This document shows, one piece after another, positions 54,128 through 62,892 of a stretch of 64,000 nt of DNA (position 1 is the first letter of the stretch; every line of letters starts with the position of its first letter). Made by a program: the position numbers and the translations under genes. The DNA is taken from the NCBI GenBank assembly GCA_016795205.1, contig JAEUHZ010000047.1:1-64000 (forward strand). The letters are read 5' to 3'. Below the pieces are notes generated by a model that saw only the letters and a list, made by a program, of their open reading frames with translations, did not search any database and was not told the origin of the DNA. Origin of the DNA: Planctomycetota bacterium (GTDB lineage Bacteria > Planctomycetota > UBA1135 > GCA-002686595).

Positions 54128-55227
54128 GGATCCTGCACCTGATCACGACGCTCGACGTGGGCGGCGCCGAGATGCACCTCCTGGCGCAGACCCGTGGGCA
54201 GACCGCGCGCGGCCACGAGGTCCACGTGGCCTGGCTCAAGGGCGCGGGCTCGCTGGCGCCCGACTTCCTGCGCGCCGGGGCGCGCTCGGCCACGCGCGTG
54301 GGCCCGGCCGCGCTCCTGCGCCGGATTCGCGGTTTCGACCTGGTCCACACCCACCTGCTCAAGGCCGACGCCCTGGGAGCGGTCGCGGCGCTCGCCTGCG
54401 GCGCGCGCGGCCGGCTCGTGTCGAGCAAGCACAATGACGAGCAGGTGCTCAAGCGCCCGCTCGTGGGGCTGGTCCACGGCTGGCTCTCCCGCGTCCCGCG
54501 CCGAGTCCTGGTGCTGTCGGACCACGTGGGGCGCTTCGTCGTCGAGCACGGACGGGTCGACCCCGGGCGCGTGCGGCGCGTGTACTACGGGCTCGATCCG
54601 GCGCCCTTCGAGGCCGCCGCGGCGGCGCCACGCGCCGAGCGCGAGCGGCTGCGTGGCGAGCTGGGCTTCGGGCCCGAGGACGTCGTGTTCACCTGCGTCG
54701 CGCGTTTCGCTCCGCAGAAGGCCCACGACGTCCTGCTGCGCGCGCTCGACCGGGCCCGGCGCGAGGAGCCGCGCGCCAAGCTGCTGCTGGTCGGCGACGA
54801 TCCCTTCGGCGACGGGCGACGCCGCGCGGAGGCGCTCGCGCGGGAACTCGCGCTGGGTCAGGCCTGCGTCTTCGCCGGGATCCGGCGCGACGTGCCGCGC
54901 ATCCTGGCCGCCTCGGATGCCTTCGTGATGTGCTCCCTGTGGGAGGGGCTGGGCCTCGTGTTCCTGGAGGCCATGGCCACCGGGCTCGCGGTGCTCGCGA
55001 CGAACGTGTCGGCCGTCCCCGAGGTCGTCGTCGACGGCGAGACCGGCTTGCTCGTGCCACCCGCCGACCACGTCCCGCTGGCCGCGGCGATCGTGCGCCT
55101 CACGCGCGATCCCGACCTGCGCGCCCGGCTGGCGGCGGCCGGCGCGCGCCGGGTCCGCGAGCGCTTTGGACTCGAGCGCATGTTCGACGCGACGCTCTCC
55201 GTCTACCGCGAGGCACTCGAGGCGTGA
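54124..55227 (+). CDS. Glycosyltransferase family 4, second in cluster
   Basis: A 367-residue GT-B enzyme. The start is TTG overlapping the preceding stop (TTGA). The N-terminus is LHLITTLDVGGAEMHLLAQ, a typical family-4 opening. The donor-binding half has FTCVARFAPQKAHDVLLRAL and WEGLGLVFLEAMATGLAVL. The next gene starts within its stop (GTGA). Confidence 0.87.
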   Translation: MRILHLITTLDVGGAEMHLLAQTRGQTARGHEVHVAWLKGAGSLAPDFLRAGARSATRVGPAALLRRIRGFDLVHTHLLKADALGAVAALACGARGRLVSSKHNDEQVLKRPLVGLVHGWLSRVPRRVLVLSDHVGRFVVEHGRVDPGRVRRVYYGLDPAPFEAAAAAPRAERERLRGELGFGPEDVVFTCVARFAPQKAHDVLLRALDRARREEPRAKLLLVGDDPFGDGRRRAEALARELALGQACVFAGIRRDVPRILAASDAFVMCSLWEGLGLVFLEAMATGLAVLATNVSAVPEVVVDGETGLLVPPADHVPLAAAIVRLTRDPDLRARLAAAGARRVRERFGLERMFDATLSVYREALEA

Positions 55228-55763
55228 AACCGGAACGAGATTCCAGCCCGACCGCAGCGCCGTCCGATCCCGAGCGACGCGGGGAGCGCATGACGGGAGC
55301 CGTTCCGAACCACGAGACGGGCGCCGCGGACGACGGCCAGCAGCAGGATCGCCGCGGGCCGGATCGCCGACGCGCGCGCACGCCGCGCTTCTCGCGCTAC
55401 ACCTGGCTCGGCGGACGCCGCCGGCGGGTGCGCCGCGTGGAGGAACGCGAGGGCAGCTTCGTCGACGTCTACGAGCCCTCGCTGCTGGTGGCGATCCTGT
55501 GGATCGCGCTCATGAACGCTGGCGACAGCTTCTTCACGCTCGTCCACCTCCAGAACGGCGGCACCGAGGTCAATCCGGTGGCCGCGGCGCTGCTGGAGAC
55601 CGGGCGCACGGGCTTCGTCGTGCTCAAGTCGACCGTGATCGCGGCCGCCTTGTGCGTGCTCGTGATCCACAAGAACTTCCAGCTCGCCCGCTTCGGGCTG
55701 TGGACGGCGGCGGCGGCTTACACCCTGCTGTTTGGCTACCACCTCTGGCTGTTCACGGTGTGA
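55224..55763 (+). CDS. Small membrane protein, DUF5658-like
   Basis: A 179-residue protein starting with the GTG that overlaps the upstream stop; an ATG at 55290 with GGGGAG would give 157 residues and may be the true start. The first half is basic and disordered (RRRARTPRFSRYTWLGGRRR). The second half has three or four membrane helices with NAGDSFFTLVHLQNGGTEVNP, the sort of pattern seen in DUF5658 proteins. Function is unknown. Its place in the glycan operon suggests a link to surface assembly, but this is inference. Confidence 0.62.
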   Translation: MKPERDSSPTAAPSDPERRGERMTGAVPNHETGAADDGQQQDRRGPDRRRARTPRFSRYTWLGGRRRRVRRVEEREGSFVDVYEPSLLVAILWIALMNAGDSFFTLVHLQNGGTEVNPVAAALLETGRTGFVVLKSTVIAAALCVLVIHKNFQLARFGLWTAAAAYTLLFGYHLWLFTV

Positions 55764-55828
55764 GTCCGGCGCGGCGCTTTGCGCCGGGGCCGCGGAAGAC
55801 TAGGGTCTCCCGGCCGTCCACGCCCGCC

Positions 55829-56824
55829 ATGCCCTCGCGCGCACTGCACACCGCCCGAAGCCGACGCTTCGTGATCGCCGGCGGCGCGGGCCTGATCGGC
55901 TCGGCGACAGCCCGCGCGCTGGCGGGATCGGCTCACGAGGCGCTGGTCCTCGACCTGCGCCCGGCACCTGGAGCGCGCGTGGCGGACCTGGCTTCGGAAG
56001 GCGCTTGGCGGCGCGAGCTGGCGGCCTTCGGCCGCCCGGACGCGATCCTGCTCTTGGCGGGCGTCGTGGGCGTCGCGCGCGTGCTGGCCGACCCCGAGGC
56101 CGCGCGACGCGGCAACCTCGCGCCGGTCGAGGCGCTGCTCGGCGCCCTGGCGGACACGAGCGACGCCGACCTCCCACGCATCGTCTACGCCTCGTCGAGC
56201 GAGGTCTACCGCCCGTCCTTCCGACCGCTGCGCGAGGACGACCCGGTGCGGGGCGAGGACGAGCAGGGCCGCTTCGCCTACGCCGCAGCGAAGATCGCCG
56301 GCGAACGACGGCTCGCGGCGGCCCGCGCCTGGCCGGCGGGCCGCGCGCCGGTCTTGGCGCGGTTCTTCAACGTCGTGGGCCCGGGCCAGGACTCGTCCCA
56401 GGGGATGGTCCTGCCGACCTTCGTCGAGCACGCTCGCGCCAGGCTGCCGCTCGTGGTCCATGGCGACGGCTTGCAGGTGCGCACGCTGGCGCACGTCGAC
56501 GAGGCCGCGCGCGTGCTCGTCGAGCTGCTGGAACGCGAGACGCTCCCCGGCGGGCCGCTCAACGTGGGCGGCAGCGCGCGCGCAACCGTGCTGGAGCTCG
56601 CGCGGCTCGTGGCGGGCGAGGCGGGCGGCGCGCGGATCGAGCTGGCCGATCCACGGCGCGTCGTGGGCCCCGCGTTCCAGGAGGTGCGCTGGCGCGTCCC
56701 CGACCTCGCGCGCCTCGAGGCGCTCTGCATCGAGCCGCCGCGCATGGCGCTGGAGGCGATCGTGCGCGACGTCTGGGAGCGCCACGTGCCAGTGCGACGG
56801 CCATGCGCATCGCACGCATCCTGA
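55829..56824 (+). CDS. NDP-sugar epimerase/dehydratase (extended SDR)
   Basis: A 331-residue Rossmann protein. The NAD-binding motif is VIAGGAGLIGSATARALAG, and the catalytic pair is in RFAYAAAKIAGE (YxxxK). The C-terminal half has QVRTLAHVDEAARVLVELL and GPLNVGGSA, typical of NDP-sugar enzymes. It probably supplies an activated sugar to the cluster. The ATG is 65 bases after the membrane protein gene. The 3' end overlaps the next gene by 22 bases. Confidence 0.85.
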   Translation: MPSRALHTARSRRFVIAGGAGLIGSATARALAGSAHEALVLDLRPAPGARVADLASEGAWRRELAAFGRPDAILLLAGVVGVARVLADPEAARRGNLAPVEALLGALADTSDADLPRIVYASSSEVYRPSFRPLREDDPVRGEDEQGRFAYAAAKIAGERRLAAARAWPAGRAPVLARFFNVVGPGQDSSQGMVLPTFVEHARARLPLVVHGDGLQVRTLAHVDEAARVLVELLERETLPGGPLNVGGSARATVLELARLVAGEAGGARIELADPRRVVGPAFQEVRWRVPDLARLEALCIEPPRMALEAIVRDVWERHVPVRRPCASHAS

Positions 56825-57972
56825 CGCGCCTGAACCTGGGTGGCCCGGCGCGGCAGGCCCTGGCCGCCGATCCGGAGCTCGTCCGGCGCGGGCACGAGGT
56901 CCTGACGCTCGTCGGCACGCCCGAGCCGGGCGAGGGCGACCTGTTCCCCGAGCTCGAAGCGCGCGGCTTGCGGGTCGAGCGTGTGCCGGGCCTCGGACGG
57001 GGAATCACGGGCGTGGGCGACCTGCGCGCGCTCGCGGCGCTCGGGTCGCGACTCGCCGCGTTCGACCCGCAGGTCGTGCACACCCATGCCAGCAAGGCCG
57101 GCGCCCTGGGCCGGCGCGCCGCGCGGCGCTCGGCTCCGCGCGCCGCGCGCGTGCACACGTTCCACGGCCACGTGCTCGAGGGCTACTTCCCCGAGCCCGT
57201 CTCGCGCGCCCTGCGCACGCTCGAGGCGCGGCTGGCGCGGCATACGGATCGCATCCTGGCGGTGTCCCACGCGACTGCCGAGGACCTGGTGCGCCTGGGC
57301 GTCGTGGCCGATCCGCGCCGGCTCGTGGTCGTGCCGCCGGGGATCGAGCTCGCTCCGTTCCTCGCGATCGCCGGCCGTCACGGCGCGCTGCGGCAGCTCG
57401 TGGGGGCGCGCGAGGACACGCTGCTCATCGGCGTCGTGGGGCGGCTGGCGGAGGTCAAGCGCCCCGAGCTCTCGATCGACGTCCTGACGCTGCTCGCCGC
57501 TCGCCACCCCCGGCTGGAGCTCGTGTTCGTCGGCGATGGCGCGCTGCGCGGCGCGCTGGAGCGGCGCATCCGCGCCCTGGAGCCCGGCCTGCAGGCGCGT
57601 GTCCACCTGGTCGGCGCGCTGGCGGACATGCCGGCGGTGCTCGCCGACCTCGACCTCGTGCTCCTGACCTCGCGCTCCGAGGGTGCCCCGATCGCGCTGA
57701 TCGAGGCCGCCGCGGCCGGGAAGTTCGCCGTGGCGATGAACGTGGGCGGCACGTCCGAGATCGTGGCCCACGAGCGCACGGGGTGGCTGGGCGACACGGT
57801 CGACGAGCTGGCCTACGGCATCGACCGCTTCCTCACCGAGCCGGCGCTCGCCGCCGGTCTCGCGGTGCGGGCGCGCCTGCGGGTCGCCCAGCGTCACTCG
57901 GCCGAGGCGCTCGCCACGCGTCTCGAGCAGGTCTACGCGTGCGTCGTGGAGGAACGCTCGTGCGCCTCCTGA
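56803..57972 (+). CDS. Glycosyltransferase family 4, third in cluster
   Basis: A 389-residue GT-B enzyme. The opening is MRIARILTRLNLGGPARQ, with VVHTHASKAGALGRRAAR and the donor half GVVGRLAEVKRPELSIDVL, plus RSEGAPIALIEAAAAGKFAV. It resembles the second and first family-4 enzymes, and has an additional VHTFHGHVLEGYF pattern. The start is an ATG inside the end of the epimerase gene. The stop overlaps the next start by 13 bases. Confidence 0.87.
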   Translation: MRIARILTRLNLGGPARQALAADPELVRRGHEVLTLVGTPEPGEGDLFPELEARGLRVERVPGLGRGITGVGDLRALAALGSRLAAFDPQVVHTHASKAGALGRRAARRSAPRAARVHTFHGHVLEGYFPEPVSRALRTLEARLARHTDRILAVSHATAEDLVRLGVVADPRRLVVVPPGIELAPFLAIAGRHGALRQLVGAREDTLLIGVVGRLAEVKRPELSIDVLTLLAARHPRLELVFVGDGALRGALERRIRALEPGLQARVHLVGALADMPAVLADLDLVLLTSRSEGAPIALIEAAAAGKFAVAMNVGGTSEIVAHERTGWLGDTVDELAYGIDRFLTEPALAAGLAVRARLRVAQRHSAEALATRLEQVYACVVEERSCAS

Positions 57973-59087
57973 TGGTCTCCGGGGACCGGCAGACGTCGAT
58001 CGGCGAGCGCGGCCCGTTCGTGACGCTCTTGGGCGAGTTCGCGCGGCACTTCGAGCGCATCGACGTGCTGTGTCCGCGCCCGGCACGCCCGCCGACCGTG
58101 CGCGTGGTCGAGGGCCACGTGCACCTGCACCCCGCGCCGGTCGGGCGCGCGCGCATGGCGCGCTGGATCGCGGAGGAGGGCGCGCGGCTCGTGCGCGAGC
58201 ACGAGCACGCGCTCGTGACGAGCCACGACTACGGCTGGTTCTACAACGGCGTCGGCAGCGCGCGGCTCTCGGCTGCCACCGGCGTGCCCTATGTGTCCGA
58301 GATCCACCATGTCCCCGGCCACCCGGTGGCGGCCGACTGGCGCGAGCGCTTCGACCGGCGCGTGGCCCGCGCCTACGTGCGCTGGGCCCGGACGCGCGCC
58401 CGGGCCTTCCGCGTCGTGAACCGCATCGAGATGCCGGCCCTGCTCCAGAGCTGGGGCGTGCCGCGCGAGCAGATCGTCGTGCTGCCCTCGCTCTACATCG
58501 ACCTCGAGGTGTTCCGCCCGGTGGATCCACCGCCGCCGATCGAGCAGGACGTGTGCTTCGTGGGTCGGATGGTCGCGAACAAGGGCCTCGACCGGATCGT
58601 CGACGCGCTGGCGCTCCTGGCCGCGCGCGGCACGCCCGCCAGCGCGCTGTTCGTGGGCCAGGGGCCGCTCCAGGCCAGCGTGCGTGCTCGCGCGACCCGA
58701 CGCGGCGTGACGGCGCGCTTCGTCGAGTGGGTCGAGTCGCCCGCGGAGTTGGCGGCGATCTACCGCCAGAGCCGCGTCGTGGTGTGCGCCTCGACTTGCG
58801 AGGGTGGACCGCGCTTCACGGTCGAGGCCATGGCCTGCGGCACGCCGGTCGTGTCCACGCGCGTGGGCGCCATGAACGAGCTCCTGGTGGAAGGCCAGAA
58901 CGGCCGCTTCGCGGGTTTCGACGCGGCCTCGCTGGCGGACGCGCTCGGGAGCGTGCTCGCGGACGAGCCCGCGCGCCGCGCGCTGGGCGCGGGCGCGCAG
59001 CGCTCCGTTCAGCACTGCGAGCGGGTGCGCGCGATCCAGGTCTATGCTGCGGGCCTCCAGGCCCTGGCGCGCGGAGAACGGCCGTGA
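57960..59087 (+). CDS. Glycosyltransferase family 4, fourth in cluster
   Basis: A 375-residue GT-B enzyme starting with GTG preceded by GGAGGAA. The N-terminal half has VTSHDYGWFYNGVGSARLS and SEIHHVPGHP; the donor half has DVCFVGRMVANKGLDRIVDAL and CEGGPRFTVEAMACGTPVV. The stop overlaps the next GTG by four bases. Confidence 0.87.
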   Translation: MRLLMVSGDRQTSIGERGPFVTLLGEFARHFERIDVLCPRPARPPTVRVVEGHVHLHPAPVGRARMARWIAEEGARLVREHEHALVTSHDYGWFYNGVGSARLSAATGVPYVSEIHHVPGHPVAADWRERFDRRVARAYVRWARTRARAFRVVNRIEMPALLQSWGVPREQIVVLPSLYIDLEVFRPVDPPPPIEQDVCFVGRMVANKGLDRIVDALALLAARGTPASALFVGQGPLQASVRARATRRGVTARFVEWVESPAELAAIYRQSRVVVCASTCEGGPRFTVEAMACGTPVVSTRVGAMNELLVEGQNGRFAGFDAASLADALGSVLADEPARRALGAGAQRSVQHCERVRAIQVYAAGLQALARGERP

Positions 59088-60151
59088 AGCTCCTGTTCCT
59101 GACCCAGGTGCTCGATGCCGGCGACGCGGTGCTGGGCTTCGTCCCGCGCTGGGTCGAGGCGCTCGCCGCTCGCGTCGAGCGCGTGCGCGTCGTGGCGCTC
59201 GAGGTCGGGGACACGGCCGGGTTGCCGGCCAACGTCGACTGGCGCGAGATCGGCCGGCGGGGCGTGCTGCGCCGCTACTGGCGCTACCGGCGCGTCCTCG
59301 GCGAGGCCCTGGGCCCGGACGGCTACGACGCCGTCCTGGCGCACATGGTGCCGCGCTACGCGCTCCTGGCGCAGGGTCCGGCCCGCCGCCATGGCGCGCG
59401 CGTTTACCTGTGGTACACGCACGCGGCCGTCGACGCCCGGCTCGTACGCGCTTCGAACGCGGTCGAGAAGGTCTTCACCGCAAGCGCCGAGTCCCTGCGG
59501 ATCGATACACCCCGGCGGGTGGTCACGGGTCATGGCATCGACCTGCGCCACTTCGGAAGTCGGGAGGAGGGCCCGGCCGATCCGCCGCGCATCTTGGCGG
59601 TGGGGCGGCTCACGCCCGCGAAGGATCCGTTGACCGTCATCGAGGCGGTCCGGCTGCTCGTCGCGGCAGGGCGCGATCTCCGGCTCGATCTCGTCGGGGG
59701 AGGTCTCACGGTGGCGGACAAGGCATATGGCGAGCGCGTGCGGCAGGCACTCGCGCGCTCGGGGTTGGGAGAGCGCGTGGCACTGGCGGGGGAGGTCGCG
59801 TACCGCGACGTCCCGCGCTGGTACGAGCGCGCGAGCGTGGTCGTGAACGCCAGCTTCACGGGCAGCATCGACAAGGTCGTGCTCGAGGCCATGGCCAGTC
59901 GGAGGCCGTTCGTCTCGTGCAACGAGGCCGTGCCGCCGCTGGTCGGCGCGCTCGGCGGGCGCGAGCGCGCGCTGGCCTTCGAGAAGGGCGACGCAGCGGA
60001 CCTGGCGCGTCGCATCGCCGCGCTGCTCGATCTGCCTCCCATGCAGCGCGCGGAGCTCGGGGAGGAGCTGCGCGCGATCGTCGCGCGCGACCACGAGGTC
60101 GAGCGGCTGGCCGGACGGCTGGTGGCCGAGATGGCGGGAGGCAGGCCGTGA
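59084..60151 (+). CDS. Glycosyltransferase family 4, fifth in cluster
   Basis: A 355-residue GT-B enzyme. The opening is VKLLFLTQVLDAGDAVLGFV, with the first half VYLWYTHAAVDARLV and the donor half ILAVGRLTPAKDPLTVIEAV and GSIDKVVLEAMASRRPFV. The start is GTG overlapping the previous stop (GTGA). Substrate is unknown. Confidence 0.87.
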   Translation: MKLLFLTQVLDAGDAVLGFVPRWVEALAARVERVRVVALEVGDTAGLPANVDWREIGRRGVLRRYWRYRRVLGEALGPDGYDAVLAHMVPRYALLAQGPARRHGARVYLWYTHAAVDARLVRASNAVEKVFTASAESLRIDTPRRVVTGHGIDLRHFGSREEGPADPPRILAVGRLTPAKDPLTVIEAVRLLVAAGRDLRLDLVGGGLTVADKAYGERVRQALARSGLGERVALAGEVAYRDVPRWYERASVVVNASFTGSIDKVVLEAMASRRPFVSCNEAVPPLVGALGGRERALAFEKGDAADLARRIAALLDLPPMQRAELGEELRAIVARDHEVERLAGRLVAEMAGGRP

Positions 60152-61056
60152 GCACGCTTTCCGTCGTGGTCGCCAGCGCCAACGCCAAGCGCCACCTGCG
60201 GGCCTGCCTGGAGAGTCTCGAGGCCACGCTGCCCATGTCGTCGGAGGTCGTCGTCGTCGACGACGCCAGCCGCGATGGAACGCAGCGCATGGTGGCCGAC
60301 GACTTCCCGCATTTCCGCCTGATCCGCAACGCGCACCCCGCCGGACTGCCGGCCTGTCTGAACCAGGGAGCACGGGCCGCGCGCGGCGCGTACGTGCTCT
60401 TCCTGCATGCCGACACGCGCGTGACCGGCAACGCGCTGCGCGCCATGGTCGCCTTCCTCGAGGCCAACCTGCGCTACGGCGCGGTCGTGCCGCGCCTCGT
60501 GCGGCCGGACGGTACGACGCGCCGCGACCATGCGCGCCTGCCGGGCTTGTGGACGCCGCTGCTCTTCGGCACGCCGCTCGAGCGCGCGTTCCCCGGCAAC
60601 GCCGAGGTGCGCCGCTTCCTGGCGCTCGACTTCGATCCCGAGGCCGACGGCGACGTCGAGTGCCCCTCGGGCGCTTGCCTGCTCATGCGACGCAGGGCGC
60701 TCAAGAAGGAGAGCGCCTTCGACGAGGCCATGGGCCCCGCCTTCCACCAGGCCGACCTGTGCCGGCGGCTCAGCGACGCCGGCTGGCGGATCGGCTACCT
60801 CGCCGACGAATGCGTCGTGCACGCCGGCGGCGTCGTGGCGCGCGCCTCCGAGGACTACGCCGGGCGCTACCACCGCGACCGGCTGGCCTACTACCGCAAG
60901 CACTACGGGGAGGGCGCCGCGTGCTGGGTCAAGCTGTGCGTGGCGGCGACCGTGCTCGAGCACTACGTCCTCGAGCTCTACCGGCGTGCCGAAGGCTGGC
61001 CCGAGGAGCCGCTCTTGCCCGTGTGGGAGCAGTTCACGGGCTTCCTGCGCGCTTGA
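60148..61056 (+). CDS. Glycosyltransferase family 2
   Basis: A 302-residue GT-A enzyme. The N-terminal donor-binding half has VVASANAKRHLRACLESLE and VVVDDASRDGTQRM; the metal-binding DxD-like region is FLHADTRVTG. The acceptor half has CPSGACLLMRRRALKKESAF. It resembles rhamnosyltransferases and similar chain-adding enzymes. The start is GTG overlapping the preceding stop. It is the only family-2 transferase in this part of the cluster. Confidence 0.88.
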   Translation: MSTLSVVVASANAKRHLRACLESLEATLPMSSEVVVVDDASRDGTQRMVADDFPHFRLIRNAHPAGLPACLNQGARAARGAYVLFLHADTRVTGNALRAMVAFLEANLRYGAVVPRLVRPDGTTRRDHARLPGLWTPLLFGTPLERAFPGNAEVRRFLALDFDPEADGDVECPSGACLLMRRRALKKESAFDEAMGPAFHQADLCRRLSDAGWRIGYLADECVVHAGGVVARASEDYAGRYHRDRLAYYRKHYGEGAACWVKLCVAATVLEHYVLELYRRAEGWPEEPLLPVWEQFTGFLRA

Positions 61057-61108
61057 TCCCGGCGCGGCGTTGAGTCGGACGGGGCGGCAGCCGATCCTGT
61101 GCCGGCCC

Positions 61109-62881
61109 ATGCCCGCGCCGCGCCCGGTCCGCACGGAGTTCCTGGAACCGCTGCGGCGCGTCCTGGCCTGGATGGCGTCCCTGCGCGATCGGGACGGCCG
61201 CATCGTCTGCCCGGATCACGGCGTCGAGCACACGGGGAAGAACGTCGGTGCCGCGATCATCGCCTGCGAGCTCCTGGAGCACGACCCACAGGCGCGCCCG
61301 GCCGAGCTCGTGGAGCTCGCCACGCAGCAAGCCCGGCGCGCGGTCGCCAACCTGCAGCGCGAGGGAGACAGCCCGTGCTTCACGTTCCGGCCCGGGCGGC
61401 ACGACCCGTTCAACTGCTCGAACGCCGTGATCGACGGCGGCGCGGCCAGCGACGCGCTGGCCCACGTCGTCCGGCGGCTCGGCGAGCGGCTCACGCCCGC
61501 GGACCGCGAGTCCTTCGCGGCGGCCAGCCTGCTCCACGCGCGCACCTACCTGCGCTACGCGGTGCTCGACAAGGGCGTCCCGGCGCAGCGCGCGTGGGGG
61601 CTCACCGGGCTGGCGGCCGCGCACGCCCTGGCCCCCGATCCGGAGCTGGAGCGCGCGGCGATCGAGGCCGTCGGCGCCTTGGAGGGCGTCCAGCACGCCG
61701 ATGGGAGCTTCCCGTACCACCCGCTGGAGTGGGGCGCGGAGCACGCCGGCGCATCCGACGTCTCGAGCTTCTACCAGTCGCGCATCCCCGGTTTCTTGCT
61801 CCACGCGCTGGCCGAGCTGGGCCGCGATCCGCGCGATGCGCTCTTCGCCGGACCGATCCGGCGTGCGCTGGAGTTCGCCGCGGCGCTGCAGGGGCCCGAC
61901 GGCGTCAAATGCGGCCTCGTGGAGGCCAAGCCCTGGTACTGGGGCGCGGAGTACGAGGTCGCCTCGAACCCGTTCGACGTGTTCGCCTTCGCGCGCGGTG
62001 CCCGCACGTACCGCGACGCGTTCCTCGCAGTCGCGGCGCTGCGCGCCTTCCGCGCCTTCGCGGCGCACCTCGCGCCGGACGGCCGGCCGCGCAGCCATCG
62101 CGAGGGACACGGGCGACGACCGAGCTACCAGTGCCCGGTCTTCTGGGCCGGTCACTGCCTGTGGATCGCGCGCGCGCTCGCGGACCTGGAGGCCGCCGCC
62201 GACGCGCCGGCGCCCTACGAGCCCGGCCCCGACGGGATCGACGTGTCGCTGCGCTGGTTCCCGGACGCGTCGCTGGGCCGCCTGGAGGACGGCCGCGTCG
62301 TCGCCTGGGTGCGTGGGTCGCGTCCGGCGGTCAACGTCCACCACGGCAGCCCGCACGGCGCGGGGCTGCTGCGCGTCTTCGGCAAGCAGCGCGGCGCGGA
62401 CCTGCTCGCGCGCTGTCGCCTGGGCGGCGCGAACGAAGGCGAGTGGAGCGCCGCGGCCGGGCTGCCGTCGCTCGGGCGCGGCTGGCACGGCGGGGGCAGC
62501 GAGCTGCGCTTCTCGCTGTGGCTGGCGCGCGTCGCGGCGCGCCGCGGACGCCCGATCGAGGCCCTGGCCACGCCCTGGCGTGTCGCGCGCCAGGGGCTCG
62601 CGGCCTTCGCCTCCACGCGCGTGTCGAGCGCCTTCGACCTCGCGCCGCGCGCCGAGCCGGGCGTGGGAGCGCTGGTCCTCACGTCGCGTCTCGCGCACCG
62701 CGACGGCTCGCCCGTCGCGGAGAGCCGGCTCGTGCGCCGCTTCGAGGTCGACGGCGGGGGACTGGTCGTCGACGACGAGCTCGCGGCCGACGGCGGAGCG
62801 CGCGGCGTCACGTACCGGGTCCCGCAGGAGGCGCGTGACGTCCGCAGGGAAGGGCGCCGGATCGCCTGGAGGCTCGGGTAA
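61109..62881 (+). CDS. Uncharacterised two-domain protein, possible alpha/alpha-toroid
   Basis: A 590-residue protein I cannot place in a family. Residues about 1-380 look like repeated helical hairpins such as those of alpha/alpha-toroid enzymes, with WGLTGLAAAHALAPDPEL, ADGSFPYHPLEWGAEH and KPWYWGAEYEVASNPFDVF. Residues about 390-590 are more beta-rich (GRVVAWVRGSRPAVNVHHG, VLTSRLAHRDGSPVAESRL), like the beta-sandwich of some polysaccharide lyases. There is no signal peptide. Given the cluster, a glycan-active enzyme (lyase, hydrolase or epimerase) is possible. It lies 52 bases after the GT2 gene. Confidence 0.6.
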   Translation: MPAPRPVRTEFLEPLRRVLAWMASLRDRDGRIVCPDHGVEHTGKNVGAAIIACELLEHDPQARPAELVELATQQARRAVANLQREGDSPCFTFRPGRHDPFNCSNAVIDGGAASDALAHVVRRLGERLTPADRESFAAASLLHARTYLRYAVLDKGVPAQRAWGLTGLAAAHALAPDPELERAAIEAVGALEGVQHADGSFPYHPLEWGAEHAGASDVSSFYQSRIPGFLLHALAELGRDPRDALFAGPIRRALEFAAALQGPDGVKCGLVEAKPWYWGAEYEVASNPFDVFAFARGARTYRDAFLAVAALRAFRAFAAHLAPDGRPRSHREGHGRRPSYQCPVFWAGHCLWIARALADLEAAADAPAPYEPGPDGIDVSLRWFPDASLGRLEDGRVVAWVRGSRPAVNVHHGSPHGAGLLRVFGKQRGADLLARCRLGGANEGEWSAAAGLPSLGRGWHGGGSELRFSLWLARVAARRGRPIEALATPWRVARQGLAAFASTRVSSAFDLAPRAEPGVGALVLTSRLAHRDGSPVAESRLVRRFEVDGGGLVVDDELAADGGARGVTYRVPQEARDVRREGRRIAWRLG

Positions 62882-62892
62882 TCTTCCCGCGC

